A stretch of DNA of 64,000 nt from Streptomyces anulatus (GTDB lineage Bacteria; Actinomycetota; Actinomycetes; Streptomycetales; Streptomycetaceae). The notes under the pieces are model-generated. The model was not told the DNA's origin and searched no databases. It saw only the letters and a program-made list of their open reading frames with translations. A program made the translations under genes and the position numbers. Shown here piece after piece: positions 1 through 8,378 of the stretch; the stretch's first letter is position 1, and every line of letters starts with the position of its first letter. The DNA lies in contig NZ_JOEZ01000014.1 in NCBI RefSeq assembly GCF_000721175.1, forward strand, positions 1 to 64,000. Direction: 5' to 3'.

Positions 1-990
1 GACCTCGACGGGGACGGACTCGCCCGTCAGCATCGAGGCGTCCACGGCGGACGAGCCCTCGACCACCGTCCCGTCCGTCGCGATCTTCTCCCCGGGACGG
101 ACCAGGAAACGGTCCCCGACCTGCAACGCCGCGGTCGGGATCGTCGTCTCGACGCCGTCGCGCAGGACCGTGACCTCCTTCGCCCCCAGCTCCATCAGCG
201 CCTTCAGCGCCGCCCCGGCCTTCCGCTTCGAACGGGCCTCGAAGTAGCGCCCGGCGAGGATGAACGCCGTCACCCCGGCCGCTGCCTCCAGGTAGATGTT
301 CGCGGCGCCGTCGCTGCGGGCGATGGTCAGCTCGAAGGGGTGCGTCATCCCGACCATGCCCGCGGTCCCGAAGAACAGCGCCCACAACGACCACAGGAAC
401 GCCGCCGACGTGCCGACGGAGATCAGCGTGTCCATCGTCGCCGCGCCGTGCTTCGCGTTGGTCCAGGCGGCACGGTGGAACGGCCAGGCGGCGTAGGTGA
501 CGACCGGTGCGGCCAGCGTCAGGGAGAGCCACTGCCAGTAGTCGAACTGGAGCGCCGGCACCATCGCCATCGCGATCACCGGGACGGCGAGGAGGACGGC
601 GGTGACCAGGCGCTGGCGCAGGGTGGTGAGCCCGTCGTCCGCGCTCTCCACGCTCCCCGCCTCGGGGCCGGCCGCGCCCGCCGTGCCCGTACCGTTGCCC
701 CCGGGGGATGCGGTGGAGGCGGGTGGAGCGGGCGGCCGGGCGGTGTACCCGGTGGCCTCGACGGTCGCGATCAGGTCGTCGACGGACACGTCGGCGCCCT
801 GGTAGGTGACCTTCGCCTTCTCGGTGGCGTAGTTCACGGTGGCCTCGACGCCGTCCATCCGGTTGAGCTTCTTCTCGATCCGGGCCGCGCACGAGGCGCA
901 GGTCATCCCGCCGATCGCGAGCTCGACCGCGGCGGTGCCGGCGTCGGAGCCGGCGGCGGTGGTGGCGGTGGTGGCGGAATGCACGGACAC
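1..990 (-). CDS. copA: copper-translocating P-type ATPase, N-terminal part (runs off left edge)
   Basis: P1B-type ATPase that exports monovalent copper across the cytoplasmic membrane. About 330 residues are visible. An N-terminal heavy-metal-associated domain carries GMTCASC at residues 28-34 (the metal-binding CxxC). After a Pro/Ala/Gly linker come hydrophobic segments (around residues 120-220) and the start of the actuator domain, with TGES just before the window edge. The phosphorylation and ATP-binding domains lie outside. I chose GTG at 990-988 because GGAGG sits at 1000-996; GTG at 984 is an alternative in the same frame. A perfect CsoR-like inverted repeat lies just upstream, and cutC is divergent, so this is a copper-homeostasis locus. 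The copper assignment rests on the CASC metal-binding motif and the operator; the CPx membrane motif is not in view. Confidence 0.93.
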   Translation of the reverse strand, partial: MSVHSATTATTAAGSDAGTAAVELAIGGMTCASCAARIEKKLNRMDGVEATVNYATEKAKVTYQGADVSVDDLIATVEATGYTARPPAPPASTASPGGNGTGTAGAAGPEAGSVESADDGLTTLRQRLVTAVLLAVPVIAMAMVPALQFDYWQWLSLTLAAPVVTYAAWPFHRAAWTNAKHGAATMDTLISVGTSAAFLWSLWALFFGTAGMVGMTHPFELTIARSDGAANIYLEAAAGVTAFILAGRYFEARSKRKAGAALKALMELGAKEVTVLRDGVETTIPTAALQVGDRFLVRPGEKIATDGTVVEGSSAVDASMLTGESVPVEV

Positions 991-1013
991 GGGGTCCTCC
1001 CTGAAGCCGTCCG

Positions 1014-1032
1014 GATACCCCTAGGGGGTATC
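1014..1032. promoter_or_regulatory. CsoR-type copper operator
   Basis: Perfect 8-bp inverted repeat GATACCCC-TAG-GGGGTATC. CsoR repressors of Streptomyces and Mycobacterium bind ATACCC/GGGTAT repeats before copper ATPase genes. It lies between a TATACAT box on the minus strand (1052-1046) and the ATPase start, the right place to block transcription of the ATPase. A further GTATACCCCCC half-site overlaps that box (1048-1058). Confidence 0.8.
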
Positions 1033-1045
1033 TGTTTCTCTCCCC

Positions 1046-1052
1046 ATGTATA
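1046..1052 (-). promoter_or_regulatory. putative -10 box of the copper ATPase promoter
   Basis: TATACAT read on the minus strand, about 55 nt before the GTG start. It places the transcription start just upstream of the CsoR-like repeat. No convincing -35 box was recognised. Confidence 0.4.
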
Positions 1053-1188
1053 CCCCCCTCCCCTATGAAGTGCAAGGTGTGGCCGAAGGGGCGCGCCACT
1101 CGTCTGCGGGGCCGGGTCGCGCGTCGCCGCGTCTGTGGGTTGAGATGGAGGGCTGCGCTGTCCGTCTACCGACCCGTAGGCTGACCAT

Positions 1189-1200
1189 TGGACTAGACCT
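1189..1200. promoter_or_regulatory. DasR-responsive-element-like site before cutC
   Basis: TGGACTAGACCT matches the DasR dre core TGGTCTAGACCA at 10 of 12 positions and is near-palindromic. It ends 29 nt before the cutC start, within the likely promoter. DasR is the GlcNAc-responsive GntR regulator of Streptomyces. The match is visible; actual binding is inference. Confidence 0.4.
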
Positions 1201-1229
1201 ATAGCTGTGTATCGGAGGAATGGGGACCC

Positions 1230-1919
1230 ATGAGCAACCGTGCAGTCCTGGAGGTGATCGCTCTCGACGCGGAGGACGCGGTCGCCGCCCAGGCCGGTGG
1301 TGCAGACCGCCTCGAACTGGTCACCGACATGGCCGCCGACGGTCTGACCCCGTCGCGGGAGACCTTCGCGGCGATCAGGTCCGCCGTGGACATCCCGCTG
1401 CGCGTGATGCTCAGGGTGGCGGACGGCTTCGCCGTCGGTGACGTCGATGTACTCGTCGGCAAGGCCCACGAGATGCGGGAGGCGGGGGCCGAGGAGTTCG
1501 TGCTCGGTTTCCTCGACGAGGAGGGCCACGCCGACCTCGTCGCCGTCGAGCGGCTCGTCGCCGAGCTGGACGGCTGCCGGTGGACGTTCCACCGGGCGAT
1601 CGACCGGGCCGCCGACCGCGACGCCGTGCGCAAGCAGCTCGCCGACCTGCCCGGTCTCGACACGTTCCTCACGGCGGGTTCGCCGGACGGGGTGGACGCC
1701 GGCATCCCGACGCTCCTGGCCGAGGCGGCGCGCACCGGCGAGCCGGGATACGTGGCGCAGGTCCTGGTCGGCGGCGGCCTCCACCTGCACCACCTGCCCC
1801 GGCTGCTGGCCGCGGGGATCGACGCGTTCCACATCGGCGGTGCGGCCCGGCCCCGGGGCTGGTCGGCCCCGGTGGACGCGGCAGCCGTACGGGAGTGGCG
1901 CGAGGCGCTGGACGCCTGA
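1230..1919 (+). CDS. cutC: CutC-family protein
   Basis: A 229-residue member of the CutC family (PF03932), a TIM-barrel fold historically tied to copper homeostasis; its biochemical role is unsettled. The family signature is clear: an N-terminal segment running into GGADRLEL, the LRVMLR strand, the WTFHRAID segment, and a C-terminal LVGGGL/FHIGGAARP stretch. Length is normal for the short actinobacterial form. The start is ATG 1230, with GGAGG at 1214-1218 (11 nt away, rather long); ATG 1220 is closer to that Shine-Dalgarno but out of frame. It is divergent from the copper ATPase, which fits a copper role, but the intergenic region also has a dre-like box. Confidence 0.88.
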   Translation: MSNRAVLEVIALDAEDAVAAQAGGADRLELVTDMAADGLTPSRETFAAIRSAVDIPLRVMLRVADGFAVGDVDVLVGKAHEMREAGAEEFVLGFLDEEGHADLVAVERLVAELDGCRWTFHRAIDRAADRDAVRKQLADLPGLDTFLTAGSPDGVDAGIPTLLAEAARTGEPGYVAQVLVGGGLHLHHLPRLLAAGIDAFHIGGAARPRGWSAPVDAAAVREWREALDA

Positions 1920-1959
1920 CACCGACGGCGGGCGGGCTCCGGGAGCCGGAGCCGAGGGA

Positions 1960-1988
1960 GGGGCGGGAGCCACCGAGGTTCCCGCCCC
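1960..1988. terminator. bidirectional hairpin between cutC and helicase gene
   Basis: GGGGCGGGA pairs with TCCCGCCCC (9 bp) around an 11-nt loop between two convergent genes. There is no U-tract, as is usual in Streptomyces. Confidence 0.5.
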
Positions 1989-1999
1989 ACCGCACGCCC

Positions 2000-4087
2000 T
2001 TACCGCTCCAGCGCCTCCGGCAACGGCGCCGCGTGCACCACGGTCAGCCCCGACACCGCACGGGTCAGCGCCACGTACAGCCGCCGCAGCCCGGTCCGCT
2101 CGTCCGGCTCGCCGTCGACCACGGCCGCCGGTTCGTCGAGCACCACGTAGTCGTACTCCAGGCCCTTGGCGAGCGACGCCGGCACCAGCGTCAGCCGGGA
2201 CGCGGCGGTCGTCTCCTCACCGGGGGAGAGGTACGCGTGGCCCGCCGCCGTCAGTGCCGCGCCCAGCGCCGGGATCCGGGCGTCGGCGGCGATCAGCCCG
2301 ATCGACCCCTCGTGGCGCAACGACTCCTCGCAGGCGGAGACGACGGCGGAATCCAGCACCTCCGTGGCGGGCACCTCCCGTACGACCAGCGAGCCGGGCG
2401 ACTCACGCACCGACTCCACCGCCGCGAGCCCCGGCGAGATCGCGGGCAGCAGCCGGGAGGCGTACGCGATGACCTCGCGCGGCACACGGAAGCCGGCCGT
2501 CAGCTCCTCCACCACCGCGTCCGCCTTGCCCAGGTGGAACAGGGCCTCGCTCCAGCTCTCCGTGGACCACGGGGTCGTCCCCTGCGCGAGGTCCCCGAGG
2601 ACGGTGGCCGAACCGGTCGAGCACCGCCGCCCCACCGCCCGGTACTGCATGGGGGAGAGGTCCTGCGCCTCGTCGAGCACGACATGGCCGAGCGAGTGCG
2701 TACGGGCGATCAGGTCACTCGCCTCGTCGATCAGCACGGCGTCCGCCGCCGACCACTTCGCGGACCTCACACTGCGGGCGGGCTTCGCCCACAGGAGCCG
2801 CTTCCGCTCGTCCTCGCTCAGCAGGCCCTCCGCGTGCGCGGCCAGGAACTCCGCGTCGGAGAGCAGCCGCAGCACCAGCTTCGCCGGGTCCACGGCGGGC
2901 CAGATCGCCTTGACGGCGGCCTTCACGGCAGGGTTGCGGGCGACCGCGTTCTGCACCCGGTCGTCGGGCGCCTCCCCGGCCTCCTCCATCCGTACGAGGA
3001 CGGCGTGCGCGATCCGCCGCGGCAGCGCCTCGTGCGCGGCCCCGTACCGCATGTCGCGGGCCAGCAGCTCGTCGACCATCTCCTGGATCTCGTACGCGGG
3101 CACCCGCCAGCGCCGGGACCCGCGCACCACGACGACGGACTCGGTGGGGGCGGTCACATGGGAGCGGATGGCCCGCCGCAGCACCTCGGCCATGCGGGCG
3201 TCGCCCTTGACGACGGCGGTGGCCGCCTCGTCCTCGCCCCGGACCTCGACGCCGCTGCGCACCAGGTCGTCGACGGTGGCCTGCTTCACCTCCAGCTCGC
3301 CGAGGGCGGGGAGGACCTGCTCGATGTACTGCAGGAAGGAACGGTTCGGCCCGATGACGAGGGTTCCGGTGCGGGCGAGCCGCTCGCGGTGCGCGTACAG
3401 GAGATACGCGACGCGGTGCAGGCCGACGGCGGTCTTTCCGGTGCCGGGCCCGCCCTGCACGCAGACGGTCCCGCCGAGGCCGCTCCGTACGATCTCGTCC
3501 TGCTCCGGCTGGATGGTGGCGACGATGTCGCGCATCGGGCCGACGCGCGGCCGCTCGATCTCCGCCTGGAGCAGCCGGCTGGTCTGCTCGGCCTCGGGGC
3601 CGTCCGCGCCCGGGTCGGTGAGGTGCTCGTCCTCGTACGCGGTCAGTTCGCCGCTCGTGTAGCCGAAGCGGCGGCGGAGCCCGACGTCCTGGGGGTTCTT
3701 CCGGGACGCCTGGTAGTACGGCTGGGAGACCGGCGCACGCCAGTCGATGACCATGGGGTCCCCGGCGGCGTCGTGGACGTGCCGGCGCCCGATGTAGAAC
3801 CGCTCGCCCGCCGCGCCCTCGGCCAGCTCGCCGCCGACGGCGTGCAGATAGTCGAGGCGGCCGAAGAACAGCGGGGTGTGGGAGAGGTCGGCGAGCGCCT
3901 TGATGCGGTCGTCGATCTGGGCCTGGAGCACGGCGGCGTTGACCCAGTTCGCGGTGACATCGCGGATGTCGAGGGCCTGGACGTCCTCACGCATGCCGCG
4001 GAGGGCGGCGCGGGACGCGGCGAGATGGGCACGCTCGCGCGCCAGGGGGTCGAGGGTGGAATCGCTCTCTGCTACGTGCGCGGGCAC
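2000..4087 (-). CDS. HelD-like superfamily 1 helicase/ATPase
   Basis: A 695-residue UvrD-like ATPase. The N-terminal 150 residues form the coiled region that HelD proteins insert into RNA polymerase. GGPGTGKT (Walker A) lies near residue 212, DEAQDLSPMQ (Walker B) near 470, and a motif VI with LYVALTRA near 669. HelD proteins bind RNA polymerase and use ATP to release nucleic acid from stalled complexes; the Streptomyces relative HelR also removes rifamycins from polymerase. Which HelD class this belongs to cannot be decided by eye, and no rifamycin-associated element was recognised upstream. Start is GTG 4087 with GGAGG 7 nt upstream. Monocistronic and convergent with cutC. Confidence 0.85.
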   Translation of the reverse strand: MPAHVAESDSTLDPLARERAHLAASRAALRGMREDVQALDIRDVTANWVNAAVLQAQIDDRIKALADLSHTPLFFGRLDYLHAVGGELAEGAAGERFYIGRRHVHDAAGDPMVIDWRAPVSQPYYQASRKNPQDVGLRRRFGYTSGELTAYEDEHLTDPGADGPEAEQTSRLLQAEIERPRVGPMRDIVATIQPEQDEIVRSGLGGTVCVQGGPGTGKTAVGLHRVAYLLYAHRERLARTGTLVIGPNRSFLQYIEQVLPALGELEVKQATVDDLVRSGVEVRGEDEAATAVVKGDARMAEVLRRAIRSHVTAPTESVVVVRGSRRWRVPAYEIQEMVDELLARDMRYGAAHEALPRRIAHAVLVRMEEAGEAPDDRVQNAVARNPAVKAAVKAIWPAVDPAKLVLRLLSDAEFLAAHAEGLLSEDERKRLLWAKPARSVRSAKWSAADAVLIDEASDLIARTHSLGHVVLDEAQDLSPMQYRAVGRRCSTGSATVLGDLAQGTTPWSTESWSEALFHLGKADAVVEELTAGFRVPREVIAYASRLLPAISPGLAAVESVRESPGSLVVREVPATEVLDSAVVSACEESLRHEGSIGLIAADARIPALGAALTAAGHAYLSPGEETTAASRLTLVPASLAKGLEYDYVVLDEPAAVVDGEPDERTGLRRLYVALTRAVSGLTVVHAAPLPEALER

Positions 4088-4460
4088 GGTGTTGCCTCCG
4101 GCTCTTCAACGCAGGACGGCGGACCGCACGCCGATGCCGGCCGGAGCCGGGGCGGGGCGGTCCGCTCGGAAGGTTGGTTCGCGTGGGTGTCGACCGGTTT
4201 CCGTCCGGTCGGCGGCGCTCCCCCGGCTGCCGGCAGCGAAAGGCCGGTACCACGGTGCGGGAGGCGGGCAGACCGGCGATTGTAGCCACAGCGGGCGGCA
4301 CGGTCGAAACGGAATACGGGCTCCGCCGGAGCCGGTGATGCAAGGGGTACCCGTAGGGGATGCGGGAACCGGGCATGGCACCGCAGGGTTACTCGCCCGC
4401 TCACCGGGTTCCGTCTGCGGACCGACGCGCCCGAACGGGTGACGGGAGCACCATGGACAC
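4088..4460. other. divergent intergenic region, no gene seen
   Basis: 373 nt between the HelD-like gene and a small plus-strand gene. It should hold both promoters. A GCTGCCGGCAGC palindrome lies near 4229. A three-codon frame (ATG-GAC-ACA-TGA, 4453-4464) overlaps the start codon of the next gene. Nothing else was recognised. Confidence 0.5.
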
Positions 4461-4652
4461 ATGAGCACAGCCACCCTGAACCCACGCAGGACCGGCCCCG
4501 CGCACGGCGCGACCGCGGCCACCGGTCACCACCGACCCCACCGCGTCGGCGACGCGGTACGCGCCGTGAAGGTGTTCGTGACCACGGCGTTCGGCGTCGT
4601 CGTCCTGGGGGAGTACGCGGAAGAGGCGGGCGTCGTCGGCCGGCGCAGCTGA
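4461..4652 (+). CDS. small conserved hypothetical protein
   Basis: A 63-residue protein. The N-terminal half is basic and low complexity (Arg, His, Thr). The C-terminal half is hydrophobic and ends in a segment of the type VFVTTAFGVVVLGEY followed by acidic residues. Small Streptomyces proteins with this C-terminal pattern recur, but no function is known to me. GGGAG (4443-4447) is 13 nt before ATG 4461 and better placed for ATG 4453, which opens a three-codon frame whose TGA overlaps this start, so re-initiation is possible. It is convergent with the XPB-like helicase gene, only 22 nt away. Confidence 0.55.
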   Translation: MSTATLNPRRTGPAHGATAATGHHRPHRVGDAVRAVKVFVTTAFGVVVLGEYAEEAGVVGRRS

Positions 4653-4674
4653 ACGCCCGCCCCTTCCGGAGACG

Positions 4675-6318
4675 TCAGTTGCCGGCGAGCAGCTCGTCCG
4701 CGTCGACGATGCGGTACGCGTACCCCTGCTCGGCCAGGAACCGCTGGCGGTGCGCCGCGAAGTCCTGGTCGATGGTGTCGCGGGCGACGACCGAGTAGAA
4801 CCGGGCCTCGTGCCCGTCGGCCTTCGGCCGCAGGACGCGGCCCAGCCGCTGGGCCTCCTCCTGACGTGACCCGAAGGTCCCGGAGACCTGGATGGCGACG
4901 GTCGCCTCGGGCAGGTCGATGGAGAAGTTGGCGACCTTGGAGACGACCAGGACGCTGATCTCGCCCTGGCGGAACGCCTCGAAGAGCTTCTCGCGCTGGG
5001 CGTTGCTGGTCTCGCCCTTGATCACGGGGGCGTCCAGGTGCTCACCGAGCTCGTCGAGCTGGTCGATGTACTGGCCGATGACGAGGGTCTGCTCGCCCTG
5101 GTGCTTGCGCACCAGCGCCTCGGTCACCTTCCGCTTGGTCGCGGTGGTGGCGCAGAACCGGTACTTCTCCTCCGCCTCGGCGGTCGCGTACGCGAGCCGC
5201 TCGGCGTCGGTGAGGTTGACCCGGACCTCGACGCAGTCGGCGGGCGCGATGTAGCCCTGCGCCTCGATCTCCTTCCACGGGGCGTCGAACCGCTTGGGCC
5301 CGATGAGCGAGAAGACGTCGGACTCCCGCCCGTCCTCCCGCACCAGCGTCGCGGTGAGACCGAGCCGCCGCCGGGCCTGGAGGTCGGCGGTGAACTTGAA
5401 GACGGGCGCGGGCAGCAGGTGGACCTCGTCGTAGACGACGAGCCCCCAGTCACGGGAGTCGAAGAGCTCCAGGTGCGGGTACACGCCCTTCCGCCGGGTG
5501 GTCAGCACCTGGTAGGTGGCGATGGTGACCGGCCGGATCTCCTTCTTCGTCCCGCTGTACTCGCCGATCTCCTCCTCGGTCAGCGAGGTCCGCTTCACCA
5601 GCTCGTGCTTCCACTGCCGGGCGGAGACGGTGTTGGTGACGAGGATCAGGGTGGTCGCCTTGGCCTCGGCCATGGCACCGGCCCCGACGAGGGTCTTCCC
5701 CGCCCCGCAAGGCAGTACGACGACGCCGGACCCGCCGTGCCAGAACCCCTCGACGGCCTGCTTCTGGTACGGCCGCAGCGCCCAGCCGTCCTCGGCCAGC
5801 TCGATCGGGTGGGCCTCGCCGTCGACGTACCCCGCGAGGTCTTCGGCGGGCCACCCCAGCTTGAGCAGGGTCTGCTTGACCTGCCCGCGCTCGGAGGGGT
5901 GCACGGCCACGGTGTCCGGGTCGATCCGCGCCCCGACCAGCGGCTGCACCTTCTTCGACCGGAGGATCTCCTCCAGCACGGGCCGGTCGGTGCTGGTGAG
6001 CACGAGCCCGTGCACGGGGTGCTTGGACAGGGTGAGCCGCCCGTACCGCGCCATCGTCTCGGCGATGTCGACCAGGAGCGCGTGCGGCACGGGGTAGCGG
6101 GAGTACTCGACCAGGGCGTCGACGACCTGCTCGGCGTCGTGCCCGGCGGCGCGGGCGTTCCACAGCCCGAGCGGGGTGACCCGGTACGTGTGGATGTGCT
6201 CGGGCGCACGCTCCAGCTCCGCGAACGGTGCGATGGCACGACGGCAGGCGTCCGCCAGGTCGTGGTCGACTTCGAGGAGCAGCGTCTTGTCGCTCTGGAC
6301 GATGAGGGGTCCGGTCAC
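4675..6318 (-). CDS. XPB-like DNA repair helicase
   Basis: A 547-residue superfamily 2 helicase of the bacterial XPB type, a 3'-5' DNA translocase linked to repair. An N-terminal domain of about 190 residues (helicase XPB-N type) precedes the ATPase core. The core has GAGKT near residue 203, DEVHLLP near 294, LTATLVRED near 320 (the TAT motif followed by the RED element typical of XPB), and QRLGRVLRPK (motif VI) near 490. Start is GTG 6318 with AAAGG about 10 nt upstream. It diverges from the proline-rich membrane protein gene. Another gene with a helicase-C3/XPB-N-like domain lies at 10860-13352. Confidence 0.9.
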   Translation of the reverse strand: MTGPLIVQSDKTLLLEVDHDLADACRRAIAPFAELERAPEHIHTYRVTPLGLWNARAAGHDAEQVVDALVEYSRYPVPHALLVDIAETMARYGRLTLSKHPVHGLVLTSTDRPVLEEILRSKKVQPLVGARIDPDTVAVHPSERGQVKQTLLKLGWPAEDLAGYVDGEAHPIELAEDGWALRPYQKQAVEGFWHGGSGVVVLPCGAGKTLVGAGAMAEAKATTLILVTNTVSARQWKHELVKRTSLTEEEIGEYSGTKKEIRPVTIATYQVLTTRRKGVYPHLELFDSRDWGLVVYDEVHLLPAPVFKFTADLQARRRLGLTATLVREDGRESDVFSLIGPKRFDAPWKEIEAQGYIAPADCVEVRVNLTDAERLAYATAEAEEKYRFCATTATKRKVTEALVRKHQGEQTLVIGQYIDQLDELGEHLDAPVIKGETSNAQREKLFEAFRQGEISVLVVSKVANFSIDLPEATVAIQVSGTFGSRQEEAQRLGRVLRPKADGHEARFYSVVARDTIDQDFAAHRQRFLAEQGYAYRIVDADELLAGN

Positions 6319-6522
6319 GCGCTTCGGCCCTTTCTGCGGGGTGCGGCCACGGATGCGGCCAAACGTCCAGTGTGCCGCATCGGGGGGCGGGGCGGGGTGG
6401 GCGTGTATGGAGGCCGGAACCGGAGGGTGGCAGGGAGGCCGGATGTGGCCAGGGGCGGTGGACCGGTGGCTGGTACAAAGAGGTGGCGTGCCGGCAGGGT
6501 GCCGGTACGGGGGAGGTCACGC

Positions 6523-7566
6523 GTGTCCCAGCCGTACGACGAGCAGCCGCCGACGCCATCGGGGGCCCAGCCGCCGCAGCCCTTCGACGCACCACCGCCT
6601 CCGCCGCTGCCCCCGCAGCCGGGGTACGGCCCGCCGCAGCCCGGACAGCCGCAGCCCGGCCCCGGAAGCGGACAGCAGCCGGGTCCCGGAAGCGGACAGC
6701 AGCCGGTCGCCGGGAACCCGTACGCGCAGCCGGTCCAGGACGCGCCCCCGCAAGGGTACGGATACGGCGCGCAGCCCACGCCGTACGGGAGCGGCCAGGC
6801 GCCCCACGACCCGTACGGGAGCGGCCAGGCGCAACACGATCCGTACGGGAGCGGCCAGGCGCAACACGATCCGTACGGGAGCGGACAGGCGTACGGGAGC
6901 GGTCAACCGCCCCACGGCCCGTACGGGACCCCCGGGGCCGGGGGTTTTCCGCCGCCGCAGCCGGGTCCGCCCGCGCCGCGGAAGAGGACGGCGCTCGTCG
7001 CGGTCGCCGCTGTGCTGGCCGTGGCGGTGATCGGCGGCGGGGTCTGGTTCGCCGTGGGCCGGGGGAGCGACAGCGGCAGCGACGACGCCAAGTCACCGAC
7101 GAACGTGGGGACCCCGAGCGCCTCCGGGGCCGACGGGAGCACCGGGGAGAGCCCGGAGGTGACGGATCCGACGACGGACCCGGCCGGTGAACCGTCCGCC
7201 TCGCCGCCCGCACGCTCGGACAACCCGTTCGTACCCCAGCCCACCGGTACCGGTCTCCAGGCGGTGTGGAAGATGCCGGACTCCACGATGCTCGGGCTCG
7301 GCGAGGCATACACCGACGAGCCCACGAGGATCAACGCGATCTTCAGCATCCGCGACGGGTTGGAGTGCAAGGGCCGCTGGCAGGAGGACGAGAGCGGCGA
7401 CTTCCTGGAGATGGCTCTGCTGTGCGAGGAGGACGGCGTCCGGGTCAAGAGCAAGGACCGGGTCGGCAACCTGCGGCAGAACGGCGACACGTTGACCGTC
7501 ACCTGGAAGAAGGGCGCCACGGGGACGGACACCTTCGAGCGGTTCTCGGACATGGATCCCGCCTGA
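6523..7566 (+). CDS. proline/glutamine-rich single-pass membrane protein
   Basis: 347 residues. The first 155 are a cytosolic Pro/Gln/Gly/Tyr-rich region with a tandem repeat of PYGSGQAQHD-like units. One membrane segment spans about residues 157-180 (TALVAVAAVLAVAVIGGGVW), then comes a Ser/Asp/Thr linker and an external domain of about 115 residues with a single CKGRW...CEED pair of cysteines. This layout is common in Streptomyces (Pro-rich N-terminus, one membrane pass, small sensor-like C-terminus); no specific function is known. Start is GTG 6523 with GGAGG 6 nt upstream; the open frame continues upstream but has no coding character there. Confidence 0.75.
   Translation: MSQPYDEQPPTPSGAQPPQPFDAPPPPPLPPQPGYGPPQPGQPQPGPGSGQQPGPGSGQQPVAGNPYAQPVQDAPPQGYGYGAQPTPYGSGQAPHDPYGSGQAQHDPYGSGQAQHDPYGSGQAYGSGQPPHGPYGTPGAGGFPPPQPGPPAPRKRTALVAVAAVLAVAVIGGGVWFAVGRGSDSGSDDAKSPTNVGTPSASGADGSTGESPEVTDPTTDPAGEPSASPPARSDNPFVPQPTGTGLQAVWKMPDSTMLGLGEAYTDEPTRINAIFSIRDGLECKGRWQEDESGDFLEMALLCEEDGVRVKSKDRVGNLRQNGDTLTVTWKKGATGTDTFERFSDMDPA
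6781..6891 (+). repeat. 30-bp in-gene tandem repeat
   Basis: About 3.5 copies of a 30-bp unit beginning CCGTACGGGAGCGGCCAGGC, coding for PYGSGQAQHD units in the proline-rich protein. Two central copies are nearly identical, which suggests recent expansion and a copy number that can vary between strains. Confidence 0.85.
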
Positions 7567-7572
7567 CGATCG

Positions 7573-7601
7573 CGCCGGGTCCGGGTCCGGGTCCGGGTCC
7601 A
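7573..7601 (+). repeat. GGGTCC hexamer repeat
   Basis: Four tandem GGGTCC units just after the stop codon of the proline-rich protein gene and before the convergent DUF2071 gene. A simple repeat with no clear hairpin. Confidence 0.7.
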
Positions 7602-7628
7602 GATCCGGGACCTGGGGCCGCCCAACCC

Positions 7629-8378
7629 TCAGGTCCCGCGCCGCTGCGGCCCGAAGCGCACCGGTACGCCCGGCGAGTAGAGCACGCTCACCGGATCCCC
7701 GACCGGCGCGGGCAGCCCACCGGAGGCCACCAGGTCCTCGTCGCACTCGACCAGCTCCGCCCGGTGCAGGGGCCACCGGGGATGGACGTTGGGCAGATAG
7801 GCGGTCCGCCCGAAGAACGAGCTGTGCAGGGCCCAGCGGGCGGTCAGGAAGTGCTCCAGGGGTGTGGGTTCGTCGATCACGTCCCCCGTGCGCAGCACGA
7901 TCCTGCTCCGCGCACCGCGTGGACCGGGCCACCGTCGGGTGCTCGTGTACGTGAGGGTGTCGCCGGAGCGCCCGATGTCCATCCGGGACCACACGTACGG
8001 CAGCCGGAACGCGGCCCGCGCCACGACGACCGGAATCAGGCGCGAGGCGTCGAGGGACCGGAAGACGACGCCGCGCCGACCGCGTTCGTCCACCGAGTAC
8101 AGCCGGACGTTGGTCTCGGGGAACGTACCCAGGTAAGGAATCCCCGGCAGCCCGAGCCCGCTCACCCGCTGCATCCGGAACGCCACGAGCCCCACGTAGG
8201 TCGCCCCGTCGAAGGTGTCCGGCACGGTGCCGCGCGGCAACAGCGGTGCCACGTCCGCCGGATCGACGGCCCAGTGCAGGAACGCCAGATCCAGCCAGGA
8301 CTGCGTGAGCAGCGGAGGCATCGGCGCGGGGGGCGGCGCGGGCGACACGGGTTCGGGGGCGCGACGGGCGATGGACAT
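7629..8378 (-). CDS. DUF2071 (YqjF-like) protein
   Basis: A 249-residue member of the DUF2071/YqjF family, which shares the acetoacetate-decarboxylase-like fold; no enzymatic activity is established for these. Recognisable features are the N-terminal LDLAFLHWAVDPADVAPLLPRG segment (in pieces), YVGLVAFRM, FPETNVRLY and the C-terminal HRAELVECD...YSPGVPVRFG. Length is typical. The first 20 residues are Pro/Ala-rich and may be disordered. Start is ATG 8378. It stands alone, convergent with the proline-rich protein gene. Confidence 0.85.
   Translation of the reverse strand: MSIARRAPEPVSPAPPPAPMPPLLTQSWLDLAFLHWAVDPADVAPLLPRGTVPDTFDGATYVGLVAFRMQRVSGLGLPGIPYLGTFPETNVRLYSVDERGRRGVVFRSLDASRLIPVVVARAAFRLPYVWSRMDIGRSGDTLTYTSTRRWPGPRGARSRIVLRTGDVIDEPTPLEHFLTARWALHSSFFGRTAYLPNVHPRWPLHRAELVECDEDLVASGGLPAPVGDPVSVLYSPGVPVRFGPQRRGT

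Noticed and set aside
4088..4460. Rifamycin-associated element before the HelD-like gene
   Set aside because: No GCTTG-CAAG-like inverted repeat was found by eye.
4453..4464. Three-codon ORF (ATG-GAC-ACA-TGA) as a regulatory leader peptide
   Set aside because: Such minimal frames arise by chance often; kept only as a note on the start of the next gene.
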